A stretch of 43,888 bases of DNA from positions 22,117 through 66,004 of the forward strand of contig DCFZ01000002.1 in the NCBI GenBank assembly GCA_002314455.1. The letters are read 5' to 3'. Origin of the DNA: Lentisphaeria bacterium UBA1791 (GTDB lineage Bacteria; Verrucomicrobiota; Lentisphaeria; Victivallales; Victivallaceae). The notes under the pieces are model-generated. The model was not told the origin of the DNA, did not search any database, and saw only the letters and a list, made by a program, of their open reading frames with translations. This document shows, in pieces, positions 15,650-24,431 of this stretch; position 1 is the first letter of the stretch; the number at the start of each line of letters is the position of its first letter. The translations under genes and the position numbers were made by a program.

Positions 15650-16771
15650 ATGAAACTCAATTCAAAAGCGGTCATTTTGCTGACCGCGGTACTGACCGGC
15701 GTGGTCGTGGAACTTGGCGCCGCCGATAAAAACAGCAAAACCGCCGCCCGGGCGCCGCGCGTGGAAAAGGTCGTCGTTGCCAAAGTCGGCGAAAGCAGCG
15801 AGACGATGACCCGCCGCCTCGCCGGCACGGTTGTCGCGATCGATACCTACAATGTGATGCCGCGCGTATCGGGCGACTTGATTTATCAGGGCTTCAAAGA
15901 TGGTGCGATCGTCAAAAAGGGGCAGTTGCTCTTTAAGATCGAAGACACCCGTTATCAGGCGGCGGTCGCCGCCGCCGAGGCAAAAGTGGAGCAGGTCAAG
16001 GCGCAGATCGAATACGCGCAGGGCAATTTCGACCGCAACGATCATTTGTTTGAGAAAAAAGCGGTCTCGCTCGATACGCGCGACAGCATCAAGAGCGGGC
16101 TTGCCGTGTTGCATGCCAATCTGAACGCCGCAGAAGCGGAATTGAAACTTGCCCAGGATGATCTCGCGCATACCAAAATCTGCGCGCTTTACGACGGCAA
16201 AACCGGTAAGGCCTCATTTCCTCCGGGCAACTACATCACGCCCGCGAGCGGCAAGCTTGTGACCATCACGTCGACGACGCCTGTCCGCGTGCGTTTCGCC
16301 ATCAGCGAACGCGATCTTTTGAGCTATTTCGGCAGTGAGGAAAAGTTGCGCGCCAATGCGCGCGTCGCCGTGAAACTCGCCGACGGAACGATCTATCCGC
16401 ATCCCGGCAAGATCACCATCGTCGACAACGTTTCCGTCGTGCAGAGTACCGACTCCGTGCTGGTCTGGGCGCAATTCGACAACCCCGATTACATCCTCAA
16501 CCCCGGCGCCGCCGCGACGGTGATCCTCACCAAGGAAGATCCGGAAATGAAAGCGGCGGTTCCCCGCAGTGCGGTCATTTTTAATCAGCGCGGCACGATG
16601 GTCTACGTCGTCGATCAGGCGAATATCGTCCAGGTGCGCCCAGTGACGCTCGGCTCGGTCAATGGCGATCTGCAGATCATCCACTCCGGCGTGAAACCGG
16701 GGGAACGCATCATCACCGAAGGGATGCACAAGGTTTTCCCCGGTTCCCAAGTCGAACCGGTCGAAAGGTAG
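15650..16771 (+). CDS. RND efflux periplasmic adaptor (MexA/AcrA type)
   Basis: A 373-residue membrane-fusion protein. An N-terminal hydrophobic segment (AVILLTAVLTGVVVELGA) acts as signal or anchor. The lipoyl half-motif VMPRVSGDLIYQGFKDGAIVKKGQLLFKI (with GDLI..G..DGAIVKKGQ) is followed by a helical hairpin (residues ~100-160), the second lipoyl half with GKASFPPGNYITPAS, a beta-barrel domain and a membrane-proximal domain ending at GERIITEGMHKVFPGSQV. It links the RND pump to an outer-membrane channel. No TolC-like gene is present in the window. It is 22 bp upstream of the pump gene. Confidence 0.93.
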   Translation: MKLNSKAVILLTAVLTGVVVELGAADKNSKTAARAPRVEKVVVAKVGESSETMTRRLAGTVVAIDTYNVMPRVSGDLIYQGFKDGAIVKKGQLLFKIEDTRYQAAVAAAEAKVEQVKAQIEYAQGNFDRNDHLFEKKAVSLDTRDSIKSGLAVLHANLNAAEAELKLAQDDLAHTKICALYDGKTGKASFPPGNYITPASGKLVTITSTTPVRVRFAISERDLLSYFGSEEKLRANARVAVKLADGTIYPHPGKITIVDNVSVVQSTDSVLVWAQFDNPDYILNPGAAATVILTKEDPEMKAAVPRSAVIFNQRGTMVYVVDQANIVQVRPVTLGSVNGDLQIIHSGVKPGERIITEGMHKVFPGSQVEPVER

Positions 16772-16793
16772 TTGCGGGAAAGGATCGGAAAAG

Positions 16794-19700
16794 ATGTTCT
16801 CTCAAATTTTCATCCAGCGCCCGAAACTGGCATTCGTCATCAGTTTGGTGATGGTGCTGCTCGGGGTGATCTGCGTCCGGCAGATTCCGATCGCCGAATA
16901 TCCCGAGATCGCGCCGCCGCAGATCTACGTGCGCACCTTTTACGTCGGCGCCAGCTGTGAAGTCGTCGCCGATACCGTCGGTTTCCCGATTGAGGCGGAA
17001 ATCAACGGCGTCGAGGATATGCTTTACTTCACCAGCACCAGCGACAACAACGGTATGTACAGCTGTACCATCACCTTCAAGAGCGGTACCGACAGCGACA
17101 TCGCGATGGTCAACGTGCAGAATGCGGTGCGCCGCGCCGAGCCGTCGCTGCCGTCGGAGGTGCTTTCCTACGGCATTCAGGTCGGTAAACGCTCGACCGA
17201 TATGCTGGCGGTCATCAACTTTTTGACCGACTTCAGCGAAATGTCGGTGTTGCAGCTCTGCAACTACGTCACTTCCGAAGTCCGCGACCCGATCGCCCGT
17301 ATCGATGGCGTTTCCGACGCCGACATCATGGCGACGCAGGAATACGCGATGCGCGTATGGCTCGATCCGATCCGTATGGCGTCGCTCAACGTGAGCTACG
17401 CGGAAGTCGTCAATGCGATCAAGGCGCAAAACCTGATGGGCGCCGTCGGCAGCATCGGTTCCGAGGGCAGCAGCAAATATATGGAATTCAAGCTCAACGT
17501 CCAGGGGCGGCTCAAGAGCGCCGAGGAGTTTGACAACATCGTCGTGCGCAGCAACGGCGACGGTACGCTCATCCGGCTCTCGGATATCGCGCGGTGCGAC
17601 CTCGGTTCCAAAAACTATTACGGCCGCGCCTTTCAGGACGGCGTCGAGTGCGTCGGCATGGCGATCTACCGCAACGACGACGCCAATGCGCTCGATACCA
17701 TCAATCGTGTGCGTTCGACGCTCGACGACCTTTCGAAACGCTTCCCCAAAGGGGTCAGCTATCAGATTTGTTACGACCCGACCGAATTTATCACGATCTC
17801 CATTCACGAGATCATCACGACGCTGGTCGTTGCGTTGCTCCTCGTCGTGCTCATCACCTATTTGTTTTTGCAGGATTGGCGGGCAACGCTCGTGCCGACG
17901 CTGGCGATCCCGGTGTCGCTGATGGCGACATTTCCCTTTATGCTCGCGATGGGCTTCAGTATCAACGTGCTGACGATGTTCGGATTGATCCTCGTCATCG
18001 GTTCGCTGGTCGACGACGCGATCGTCGTCGTCGAAAATACGCAGAGTCTGATGGAGCGCGAGGGGCTTTCCGCCAAAGAAGCCGCGTCCAAGAGTATGAA
18101 GCAGATCACCGGCGCGATCATCGCGACGACGCTGGTGACGGTGGCGTGCTATCTGCCGCTGGCATTCTACGGCGGCATGGTCGGCAACATCTACATCCAG
18201 TTCGCGTTTACGATGTGCATTTCGCTTTGTCTCTCGACGTTTGTCGCGATGACGCTCAGTCCGGCGGTCTGCAGTCTGATCATGCGTCCGCCGAGCGAAA
18301 AAAAGCCGAAAATCTTTGCGCCTTTCAACGCCGGGTTGGATTTCTCGCGCAAGATCTACTTGAGCGCGGTGAAACTGCTCGTACGCCGTTCGCTTTTGAC
18401 GCTCGCGATCTTCGTCGGCGTGCTCTATATGAATTACTTCCTCTACAACCGCTTGCCGGGCAGTTTCCTGCCGCAGGAGGACAAGGGCGCGATTATGTGC
18501 AACATCGAACTCGCCCCCGGCGCCACGCAGGAGCGGACTCTTCAGACGGTGCGCGAATTTGAGAGCAAGCTCAAAGAGATCAAGGGCATCGACCGCGTGA
18601 TGACGGTTGCCGGTTTCAGTATGCTCAACGGCCTCGCCGAAAACGCCGCGATGGCGATCATCCACCTCGACAACTGGGACAAGCGCAAATCGCCCGATCT
18701 GCAGATCGGCGCGATGCTCGCCAAAGTGCAAAAAGCGGGGGATGAATTGCCCGCCGCGCGCGTCATCGCCTTTACGCCGCCCGCGATCATGGGGCTCGGC
18801 GCGACCGGCGGTGCGACGTTTATGCTCGCCGGCACCGGCGAAGTCGATCCGATCGACCTTTCCAACGAAACCAAAAAGATGATCGGGGAACTTTTCAAGA
18901 ACCCCAAGGTGATGTACGCCAACAGCAACTACAATGCGGACACCCCCCAGCTTTTCCTCGACATCGACCGGGAAAAGGCGGAAACACTCGGCGTGCCGAT
19001 CAGCAACATCTACACCTCGTTGCAGAGCAAACTCGCTTCGCTCTACGTCAACGACTTCAACATCCTCGGCTACTCCTTTGACGTCAAGATCCAGTCGGTC
19101 GCCGACGAACGCGAGAAGCCGGAGGACATCTTGAGCATCATGGTCAGCAACACCAAAGGCGAAATGGTGCCGATCTCGTCGCTCGCGACGTTGCGCTACA
19201 CCGTCGGTCCGAAGCAGATCAAACGCTTCAACCGTCAGACCTGCGCCGAGATCAACGCGCAGGCGAATCCCGGCGTCACGTCGAGCGAATTGATGAAGGT
19301 CATCGAATCCGTCAAGACCAAGGATCAATACCACGTCGAATGGACGGGCATCAGCTATCAGGAAAGGGAAAACGAAGGCCGCATCCTTTTCCTGCTGGCG
19401 ATGGCGCTGGTTTTCGCCTACCTCTTTTTGGTGGCGCAATACGAGAGCTGGACGATGCCGCTGTCGGTGATGCTGTCAGTGTCGTTCGCTTCGCTCGGCG
19501 CACTGGCGGGACTCTACTTCTGGAAAAACGGCAGTTTGAGTATCTACGCCCAGCTGGGATTGGTGATGCTGATCGGTCTCGCCGCGAAAAACGCGATCCT
19601 GATGGTCGAGTTTTCCAAGCAGGAGCGTGAACGCGGATTGTCGATCGAGGAAGCCGCCGTCAACGGCGCAAGTTTGCGTTACCGCGCCGTGTTGATGACG

Positions 19701-19901
19701 GCGTGGAGCTTCCTCTTCGGCGTTTTCCCGCTGGTGATCGCCAGCGGCGCGGGCGCCGGCAGCCGTCAGGCAATCGGCGTGACGACCTTTTACGGTATGT
19801 TGCTGGCAACGCTCGTCGGCATCATTTTTGTCCCCGCGCTCTACGCGATGGTGGAAAAAATGCGGACGGCGACGGCGAAATTCTGCCACCGCAAAAAATA
19901 A
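16794..19901 (+). CDS. RND multidrug efflux pump (HAE1 family, AcrB/MexB type)
   Basis: A 1035-residue inner-membrane proton antiporter of normal length. The proton relay is intact: D407 and D408 in GSLVDDAIVVVENT (same numbering as AcrB) and K932 in GLAAKNAILMVEF (AcrB K940). The N-terminal FIQRPKLAFVISLVMVLLG helix, two large periplasmic loops and the FxxQDWRATLVPTLAIPVSL segment are typical. It probably exports hydrophobic compounds together with the upstream adaptor under MarR control. A rho-independent terminator follows at 19921. Confidence 0.96.
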   Translation: MFSQIFIQRPKLAFVISLVMVLLGVICVRQIPIAEYPEIAPPQIYVRTFYVGASCEVVADTVGFPIEAEINGVEDMLYFTSTSDNNGMYSCTITFKSGTDSDIAMVNVQNAVRRAEPSLPSEVLSYGIQVGKRSTDMLAVINFLTDFSEMSVLQLCNYVTSEVRDPIARIDGVSDADIMATQEYAMRVWLDPIRMASLNVSYAEVVNAIKAQNLMGAVGSIGSEGSSKYMEFKLNVQGRLKSAEEFDNIVVRSNGDGTLIRLSDIARCDLGSKNYYGRAFQDGVECVGMAIYRNDDANALDTINRVRSTLDDLSKRFPKGVSYQICYDPTEFITISIHEIITTLVVALLLVVLITYLFLQDWRATLVPTLAIPVSLMATFPFMLAMGFSINVLTMFGLILVIGSLVDDAIVVVENTQSLMEREGLSAKEAASKSMKQITGAIIATTLVTVACYLPLAFYGGMVGNIYIQFAFTMCISLCLSTFVAMTLSPAVCSLIMRPPSEKKPKIFAPFNAGLDFSRKIYLSAVKLLVRRSLLTLAIFVGVLYMNYFLYNRLPGSFLPQEDKGAIMCNIELAPGATQERTLQTVREFESKLKEIKGIDRVMTVAGFSMLNGLAENAAMAIIHLDNWDKRKSPDLQIGAMLAKVQKAGDELPAARVIAFTPPAIMGLGATGGATFMLAGTGEVDPIDLSNETKKMIGELFKNPKVMYANSNYNADTPQLFLDIDREKAETLGVPISNIYTSLQSKLASLYVNDFNILGYSFDVKIQSVADEREKPEDILSIMVSNTKGEMVPISSLATLRYTVGPKQIKRFNRQTCAEINAQANPGVTSSELMKVIESVKTKDQYHVEWTGISYQERENEGRILFLLAMALVFAYLFLVAQYESWTMPLSVMLSVSFASLGALAGLYFWKNGSLSIYAQLGLVMLIGLAAKNAILMVEFSKQERERGLSIEEAAVNGASLRYRAVLMTAWSFLFGVFPLVIASGAGAGSRQAIGVTTFYGMLLATLVGIIFVPALYAMVEKMRTATAKFCHRKK

Positions 19902-19920
19902 GCCGTTTCACTTCGATCAG

Positions 19921-19952
19921 GGGCTGTTGCAACAAGCGACAGTCCCTTTTTT
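19921..19952 (+). terminator. Intrinsic terminator of the RND operon
   Basis: A stem of about 10 bp, GGGCTGTTGC with GCGACAGTCCC (one bulged base), a five-base loop and six T residues. It lies 19 bp after the RND stop. Confidence 0.85.
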
Positions 19953-19965
19953 CGTCGCCGTGCAG

Positions 19966-19994
19966 TTGCAATCTGCTCTATTGTGCGCTATATT
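19966..19994 (+). promoter_or_regulatory. Promoter of the ppiC-kinase pair
   Basis: TTGCAA (19966-19971), a 17-base spacer and TATATT (19989-19994), placed between the RND terminator and the rotamase start at 20017. The leader is about 16 nt and contains CAAGG as Shine-Dalgarno sequence. Confidence 0.7.
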
Positions 19995-20016
19995 TGAAAA
20001 GGGAGCTTGGCAAGGA

Positions 20017-20991
20017 ATGCGGAAATTCATATTATTCGTGAGTTTTTTGGTTGCCGGCATATTGCCGGCGGCGGATTTTACGTTGCGCGCCTCGGACGAT
20101 CAGATGGATTCGGTGCTCGCGTCGGTCAACGGTGAAGCAATCACGTTGCACGACATCATCGGCAAGACCCGCGCCGAGGAGTATCAGCTTTACAACAGCT
20201 TGTCCGGCAACGAGTTGGAAAAAGCGATCATCGCCGTGCGCCGCAAGGCGGTCGACGACCTCATCGACCTCAAACTGATCGTCGCCGATTACCGGAAAAG
20301 CGATTTCAAAGTACCCAATCGCGACATCGAGTCCGAACTGGACGCCGCCGCGACGAAAATGGGCGTGCGCAGTCGTCAGGAATTCGCGCGGAAACTGGAA
20401 GAAAGCGGCACGAATCTTGCCGAATTTCGCGGTCAGATCGAGGAATATATGATCGTTCAGGCGATGCTTTACCGGCAATATCTGACGCGGATCGCCGTGA
20501 CGCCGAGCGACATCTATCAATACTACGAGAGCCATCCGGAAGAATTCATTCAGCCCGAATCGCTGAAACTGGCGATGATTTTGCTCGACCCGAAGCGGCA
20601 GGATTTGGACGCCGCCATCGCGGACGTGCAGAAAATTCTCGCGCAATCCCCCGAGCGTTTCGGCGAACTGGCGTACCGCTACACCTGCGGCCCCGGCGCC
20701 GACCGGGGCGGTGAACTCGGCGTCATTGAGCGCAAGCGTTTGCGCAAGGAATTTGCCGAAGCGATCGTCGATCCGCAGCCGGATAAGATCTACGGCCCGA
20801 TCCAAACGCCGGATGGCGTCGCGTTTCTCCAGATCATCGAGCGGCACAACGCGATCGAAAAGGGCTTCGAGCAATCGGAGCCGGGGATCCGGCGCAAGCT
20901 GGAAAGTCAAATGCGCGAAGCCGTGCGCAAGCAGTATATCGAATCCTTGCGCCGCGAGGCGATCATCCGTTATTTTTTCCCGGAGCAGTAA
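20017..20991 (+). CDS. Periplasmic peptidyl-prolyl isomerase (PpiC/SurA-like)
   Basis: A 324-residue exported foldase. Residues 1-19 form a signal peptide ending at LPAA/DF. Residues of about 30-170 form a SurA-N-like helical chaperone region (VLASVNGEAITLHDII, then RKAVDDLIDLKLIV). A parvulin domain at about 185-285 starts at PESLKLAMILL and shows FGELAYRYTCGPGADRGGELGVI and IYGPIQTPDGVAFLQIIER, a typical rotamase pattern. It would help outer-membrane proteins fold. The frame is open upstream, but the start at 20017 follows a promoter and CAAGG. The kinase gene begins 3 bp after its stop. Confidence 0.9.
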   Translation: MRKFILFVSFLVAGILPAADFTLRASDDQMDSVLASVNGEAITLHDIIGKTRAEEYQLYNSLSGNELEKAIIAVRRKAVDDLIDLKLIVADYRKSDFKVPNRDIESELDAAATKMGVRSRQEFARKLEESGTNLAEFRGQIEEYMIVQAMLYRQYLTRIAVTPSDIYQYYESHPEEFIQPESLKLAMILLDPKRQDLDAAIADVQKILAQSPERFGELAYRYTCGPGADRGGELGVIERKRLRKEFAEAIVDPQPDKIYGPIQTPDGVAFLQIIERHNAIEKGFEQSEPGIRRKLESQMREAVRKQYIESLRREAIIRYFFPEQ

Positions 20992-20994
20992 ACG

Positions 20995-23178
20995 ATGCGG
21001 CTTTATTGTGAAAATTGTCATGAAATCTTTCCGGTTTCCGTCGAGATGCGGGGACGCGAAGTCGCCTGTCCCGCGTGCGGCACAAAGCGGCTTTGCCCGG
21101 AAGCGTCGGCGGCGCCCGGCGTGGTGCTCGGCGATTTTTTGATCTTGCGGCCGATCACGTCGGGCGGTATGGGCGAGATCTTCGTCGCGCGTCAACTTTC
21201 GCTCGACCGCGAAGTCGCACTCAAAGTTCTTTTGGAGCGGAGCAATCCGAGCGAGGAGGACGCCGACGCATTGTTGCGCGAAGCCCGCGCGGCGGCGAAG
21301 CTCAACCACCCCAATATCGTTCAGGCGTACGCCGTCGGCAAAGAGGATGGCGTGCTCTTTTTTGCGATGGAGTACATCCGCGGCGAAACCTGCAAGGAAT
21401 TGCTCAAGCGGAAAAAGCGGCTCGACGGCATGGAGGCGACAAAAATCGTGCTCGACGTGGCGCGCGCACTGGATGCGGCGTGGCGCGAGCAGAAAATCGT
21501 CCATCAGGACATCAAGCCGGAAAACATTATGCTCGACGCAAGCGGCTTCGCCAAGCTCGCCGACCTCGGTCTGGCGCGTTGCGCGGGCAGTGACGTCGAT
21601 TGCGATTCCGACGAGGTGATGGGTACGCCCCAGTACATCAGCCCCGAGCAGTTGACGGGCGTTCCGACCGATGTGCGCAGCGATATTTACAGCCTCGGCG
21701 CGACCTTTTACCATTTCGTCACCGGGCGCTTCCCCTACGTCGCACCGACGACCGAAGAGATCACCCAGATGCACGTCGACGGCAAACTTCAGCCGCCGAT
21801 CGAGGTGTACGATCACTTGAGCGTCGAATTGAACCGCATCATCCTCAAAATGATGGCGCGCAAGATCGAGGAACGCTATCAGACGCCCAAAGAGTTGATC
21901 ACCGATCTGGAAGCGTATCTGCTCGGCGAGGCGGTCGAAGTCACCCGCAGCGTCAAAGTGCGCCGCCCGTGGTTGCGCAAGATCAAAAAACCGCTGCTTT
22001 GGGGCGGTTCGGCATTGCTGGCGATCGCGCTGGTGCTCGGGATCGTCGGAATCATCTTTGCCGACTCGCCGAAAATTCCCGTCTTTGCCTGTGGATTTTT
22101 CAAACTCTGCCACCAGAAATGCGTGAGGCTCTCGTCGGCTTGCCGGAATGTCTGGAAGTCCGATAAAAAGCAGACAATTGCAGCCAAGCCGACGGTGGTA
22201 TACGACGGCAGACCGGAAATGTTTCAGCAGGGCAATGCGTTGCTTGAGCGCATCCGCGGCGGCGAGTTTTCGCAGGCGTTGCTGTGCGATTTTGATTCTT
22301 TCTGCAGGAAATATCCGGAGCCGCAGACGGAAAAGGAGCGGCTTCTTTTGCTTGAGATCGGCTCGGCGACCGGCAAGGCGGAAGAATTGCACCGGATGGC
22401 GCCGATGCGCCGGAAAGCGCTAGAAAAATATCGGGAAAATCTCCGCAGGATCGAGCAGCAGCGCGAGGCGGAAAAACGCCGCGCCGCCGAGGAAGCCCGC
22501 GCCCGTCAGGCGAAGCTCAAGGCGGAAAAAGCCCGTCAGGAAGCCGAAGCGCGCCGCCGGGAAGCTGAAGCGCAGGAAAAAGCGCGCGTTGCGGCGGAAA
22601 GCCGCGCCGCCAAGATCGCCCGACTTGATGCGCTCTGGCAACCGGCGGCACAGGATCTGTGGCGCGATTTTCTGATCTGCGCCGCGGCGGGCGATAAACG
22701 GCGTTTTGAGCAGGCGTTGGCGCAATTTCCGGCGTTGCCGGGCGGGATCGCCGGCGCCGACGTCAAAGAGCGCGTTGCGTACTTCGAGCTTTTCCGCAAA
22801 GAGCTCAAGGCGATGTTTATGGATTACGTCCTCTTTCGGGTGCAGTTGAAAAAGCTTTCCTCGCTCGGCATTTCGCTTTCGGTGCATCCCTATGGGATTT
22901 GCTACATCGTTTCGTTGTCGCCGCAGCGGATTGCGCATTTCCGCACCATCAGCGGCGTCGAATTTGATCTCGCGCTCGACGAAAAGCACCGCGCGGAAAC
23001 AATGCGCTTTCTCCACGTTTTCAGCAGTAAGTTGAAGTGGGATCGCAAAAAGAGTCCGGCGGCGTTTTACTACGCGCTCTACACCGGCCATCTGACGCCC
23101 GACGCGATCGAATTTTCCCCCGATGATTTCTGGCGCAAATTCGGCGAGCCGCTGAAATTGGAGATTCCGTCGCCGTAA
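20995..23178 (+). CDS. Membrane Ser/Thr protein kinase with N-terminal zinc ribbon
   Basis: A 727-residue PknB-type kinase. Residues 5-29 hold CENC and CPAC, a zinc ribbon. The kinase domain (about 45-310) has the glycine loop SGGMGEIF, K77 in VALKVL, catalytic HQDIKPEN (D172, N177), DLG (D190) and GTPQYISPEQ. HRD is changed to HQD, making it a non-RD kinase, but all catalytic residues are present. One transmembrane helix lies at about 333-355. The outer part has a helical, charged coiled coil (about 475-545, rich in AEKRRAAEEARARQ) and a C-terminal domain of unknown type. The kinase faces the cytoplasm and the rest probably faces the periplasm. Three bases separate it from the rotamase gene. 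Confidence 0.93.
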   Translation: MRLYCENCHEIFPVSVEMRGREVACPACGTKRLCPEASAAPGVVLGDFLILRPITSGGMGEIFVARQLSLDREVALKVLLERSNPSEEDADALLREARAAAKLNHPNIVQAYAVGKEDGVLFFAMEYIRGETCKELLKRKKRLDGMEATKIVLDVARALDAAWREQKIVHQDIKPENIMLDASGFAKLADLGLARCAGSDVDCDSDEVMGTPQYISPEQLTGVPTDVRSDIYSLGATFYHFVTGRFPYVAPTTEEITQMHVDGKLQPPIEVYDHLSVELNRIILKMMARKIEERYQTPKELITDLEAYLLGEAVEVTRSVKVRRPWLRKIKKPLLWGGSALLAIALVLGIVGIIFADSPKIPVFACGFFKLCHQKCVRLSSACRNVWKSDKKQTIAAKPTVVYDGRPEMFQQGNALLERIRGGEFSQALLCDFDSFCRKYPEPQTEKERLLLLEIGSATGKAEELHRMAPMRRKALEKYRENLRRIEQQREAEKRRAAEEARARQAKLKAEKARQEAEARRREAEAQEKARVAAESRAAKIARLDALWQPAAQDLWRDFLICAAAGDKRRFEQALAQFPALPGGIAGADVKERVAYFELFRKELKAMFMDYVLFRVQLKKLSSLGISLSVHPYGICYIVSLSPQRIAHFRTISGVEFDLALDEKHRAETMRFLHVFSSKLKWDRKKSPAAFYYALYTGHLTPDAIEFSPDDFWRKFGEPLKLEIPSP

Positions 23179-23190
23179 CACAAGGAAGAA

Positions 23191-23254
23191 AATCGCGTTT
23201 TTTTTGGAATCTTCTTTTCAAAAGCGAGAAAAGCGCGCGATTGAGTGATATATT
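23191..23254 (+). promoter_or_regulatory. Inverted repeat and -10-like box before the DegT gene
   Basis: This 119-bp gap holds AATCGCG (23191-23197) and its complement CGCGATT (23236-23242), the first followed by eight T residues. A TATATT at 23249-23254 fits the local -10 consensus, but the matching -35 position (GAGAAA) is poor. The repeat could be a weak terminator for the kinase gene or an operator for the DegT operon. Confidence 0.35.
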
Positions 23255-23297
23255 ATAAAAAGAGCTTTTTATCTATAACGTCAGGAGATTTTTCATT

Positions 23298-24428
23298 ATG
23301 CAGGTACCTTTGCTCGACCTCCGTGCCCAGTATGCATCGTTCAAAGCGGAAGTGCTCCCGGTGCTCGCCGACATTTGCGACGCCCAGCAGTTCATTCTCG
23401 GCGCCAAAGTCGAGAACTTTGAAAAGGAGCTCGCCGCTTACTGTAAGTGCGAGCGCTCCATCGGCGTCACCAGCGGTTCGGACGCTCTTTTGGTCGCGCT
23501 GATGGCGGAAAAGATCGGCGCCGGCGATGAAGTCATCACGACGCCTTTCACCTTTTTCGCCACCGTCGGCGCGATCGTCCGCGTCGGCGCGAAGCCGGTT
23601 TTTGTCGACATCGACCCGGTGACGTTCAACATCGACCCCGCCGCGATTGAGGCGAAAGTGACGCCCCGCACCAAGGCGATCATTCCCGTCCACCTTTTCG
23701 GTCAGGCGGCGAATATGGATCCGATTATGGCGATCGCCAAAAAGCACAGTCTGATCGTCATCGAAGACGCCTGTCAGGCGATCGGCGCCGAATATCGCGG
23801 CAAGCGCGTCGGTTCGATCGGCGATTACGGCGCGTTCAGCTTTTTCCCGAGCAAGAACCTCGGTTGCTTCGGCGACGGCGGCGCGGTCACTTGCACCGAC
23901 AACGCCAAGGCCGATAAAATCAAGATATTCCGTAACCACGGTCAGAGCAAGACCTACTTCCACGAGTACGTCGGCGGCAATTTCCGCCTCGACGCCCTGC
24001 AGGCGGCGGTGCTTTCGATCAAGTTGCGCAAACTTGATTCGTGGAGTGAAGCGCGTCAGCGCAATGCCGCCGAGTACGAGCAGATGTTTGCCGCTTCCGG
24101 CTTGACCGACGGCAGGATCACGCTGCCAGCCAAGGCGGACTACCCGGTGCGCCACATCTACAACCAGTACTGCATCCGCGTGGCGGAGGGCAAGCGCGAC
24201 GCACTGCGCGATTATCTGCATGCGCACGAAGTCGGCTGTGCGATCTATTATCCGCTCTCGTTGCACCTGCAACCCTGCTTCGCCGATCTCAACGGCAAAA
24301 AAGGCGATTTCCCCGAAAGCGAAAAGGCGACAAGCGAAGTTCTCGCGTTGCCGATCTACGGCGAATGCACGCACGAGCAGCGCGAATTTGTCGTCGACAC
24401 GATCAAGGCGTTCTATCAGGGAAAATAG
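23298..24428 (+). CDS. DegT/DnrJ/EryC1-type PLP sugar aminotransferase
   Basis: A 376-residue aminotransferase that would convert a nucleotide-linked keto-sugar to an amino sugar. Typical segments are VPLLDLRAQYASFKAEV, the nucleotide/PLP site VTSGSDALLVAL, VIEDACQAIGAEYRG and the Schiff-base lysine K186 in FFPSKNLGCFGDGG, followed by RNHGQ and YVGGNFRLDALQAAVL. The start ATG 23298 has CAGGAG upstream. It is followed at 3 bp by an ABC exporter and then murC, which suggests an amino sugar for a surface glycan or lipid. The sugar cannot be named from sequence; WecE-, WbpE- and ArnB-like roles are possible. Confidence 0.92.
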   Translation: MQVPLLDLRAQYASFKAEVLPVLADICDAQQFILGAKVENFEKELAAYCKCERSIGVTSGSDALLVALMAEKIGAGDEVITTPFTFFATVGAIVRVGAKPVFVDIDPVTFNIDPAAIEAKVTPRTKAIIPVHLFGQAANMDPIMAIAKKHSLIVIEDACQAIGAEYRGKRVGSIGDYGAFSFFPSKNLGCFGDGGAVTCTDNAKADKIKIFRNHGQSKTYFHEYVGGNFRLDALQAAVLSIKLRKLDSWSEARQRNAAEYEQMFAASGLTDGRITLPAKADYPVRHIYNQYCIRVAEGKRDALRDYLHAHEVGCAIYYPLSLHLQPCFADLNGKKGDFPESEKATSEVLALPIYGECTHEQREFVVDTIKAFYQGK

Positions 24429-24431
24429 CCG

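Noticed and set aside
16713..19439. A 908-codon open frame on the minus strand opposite the RND pump
   Set aside because: It is rich in Arg, His and Asp, has no recognisable domain and mirrors a certain RND gene; a GC-rich codon-use shadow.
21502..21510. HQD in place of HRD taken as a sign of a pseudokinase
   Set aside because: K77, D172, N177 and D190 are all present, so the kinase should be active; the change only marks it as non-RD.
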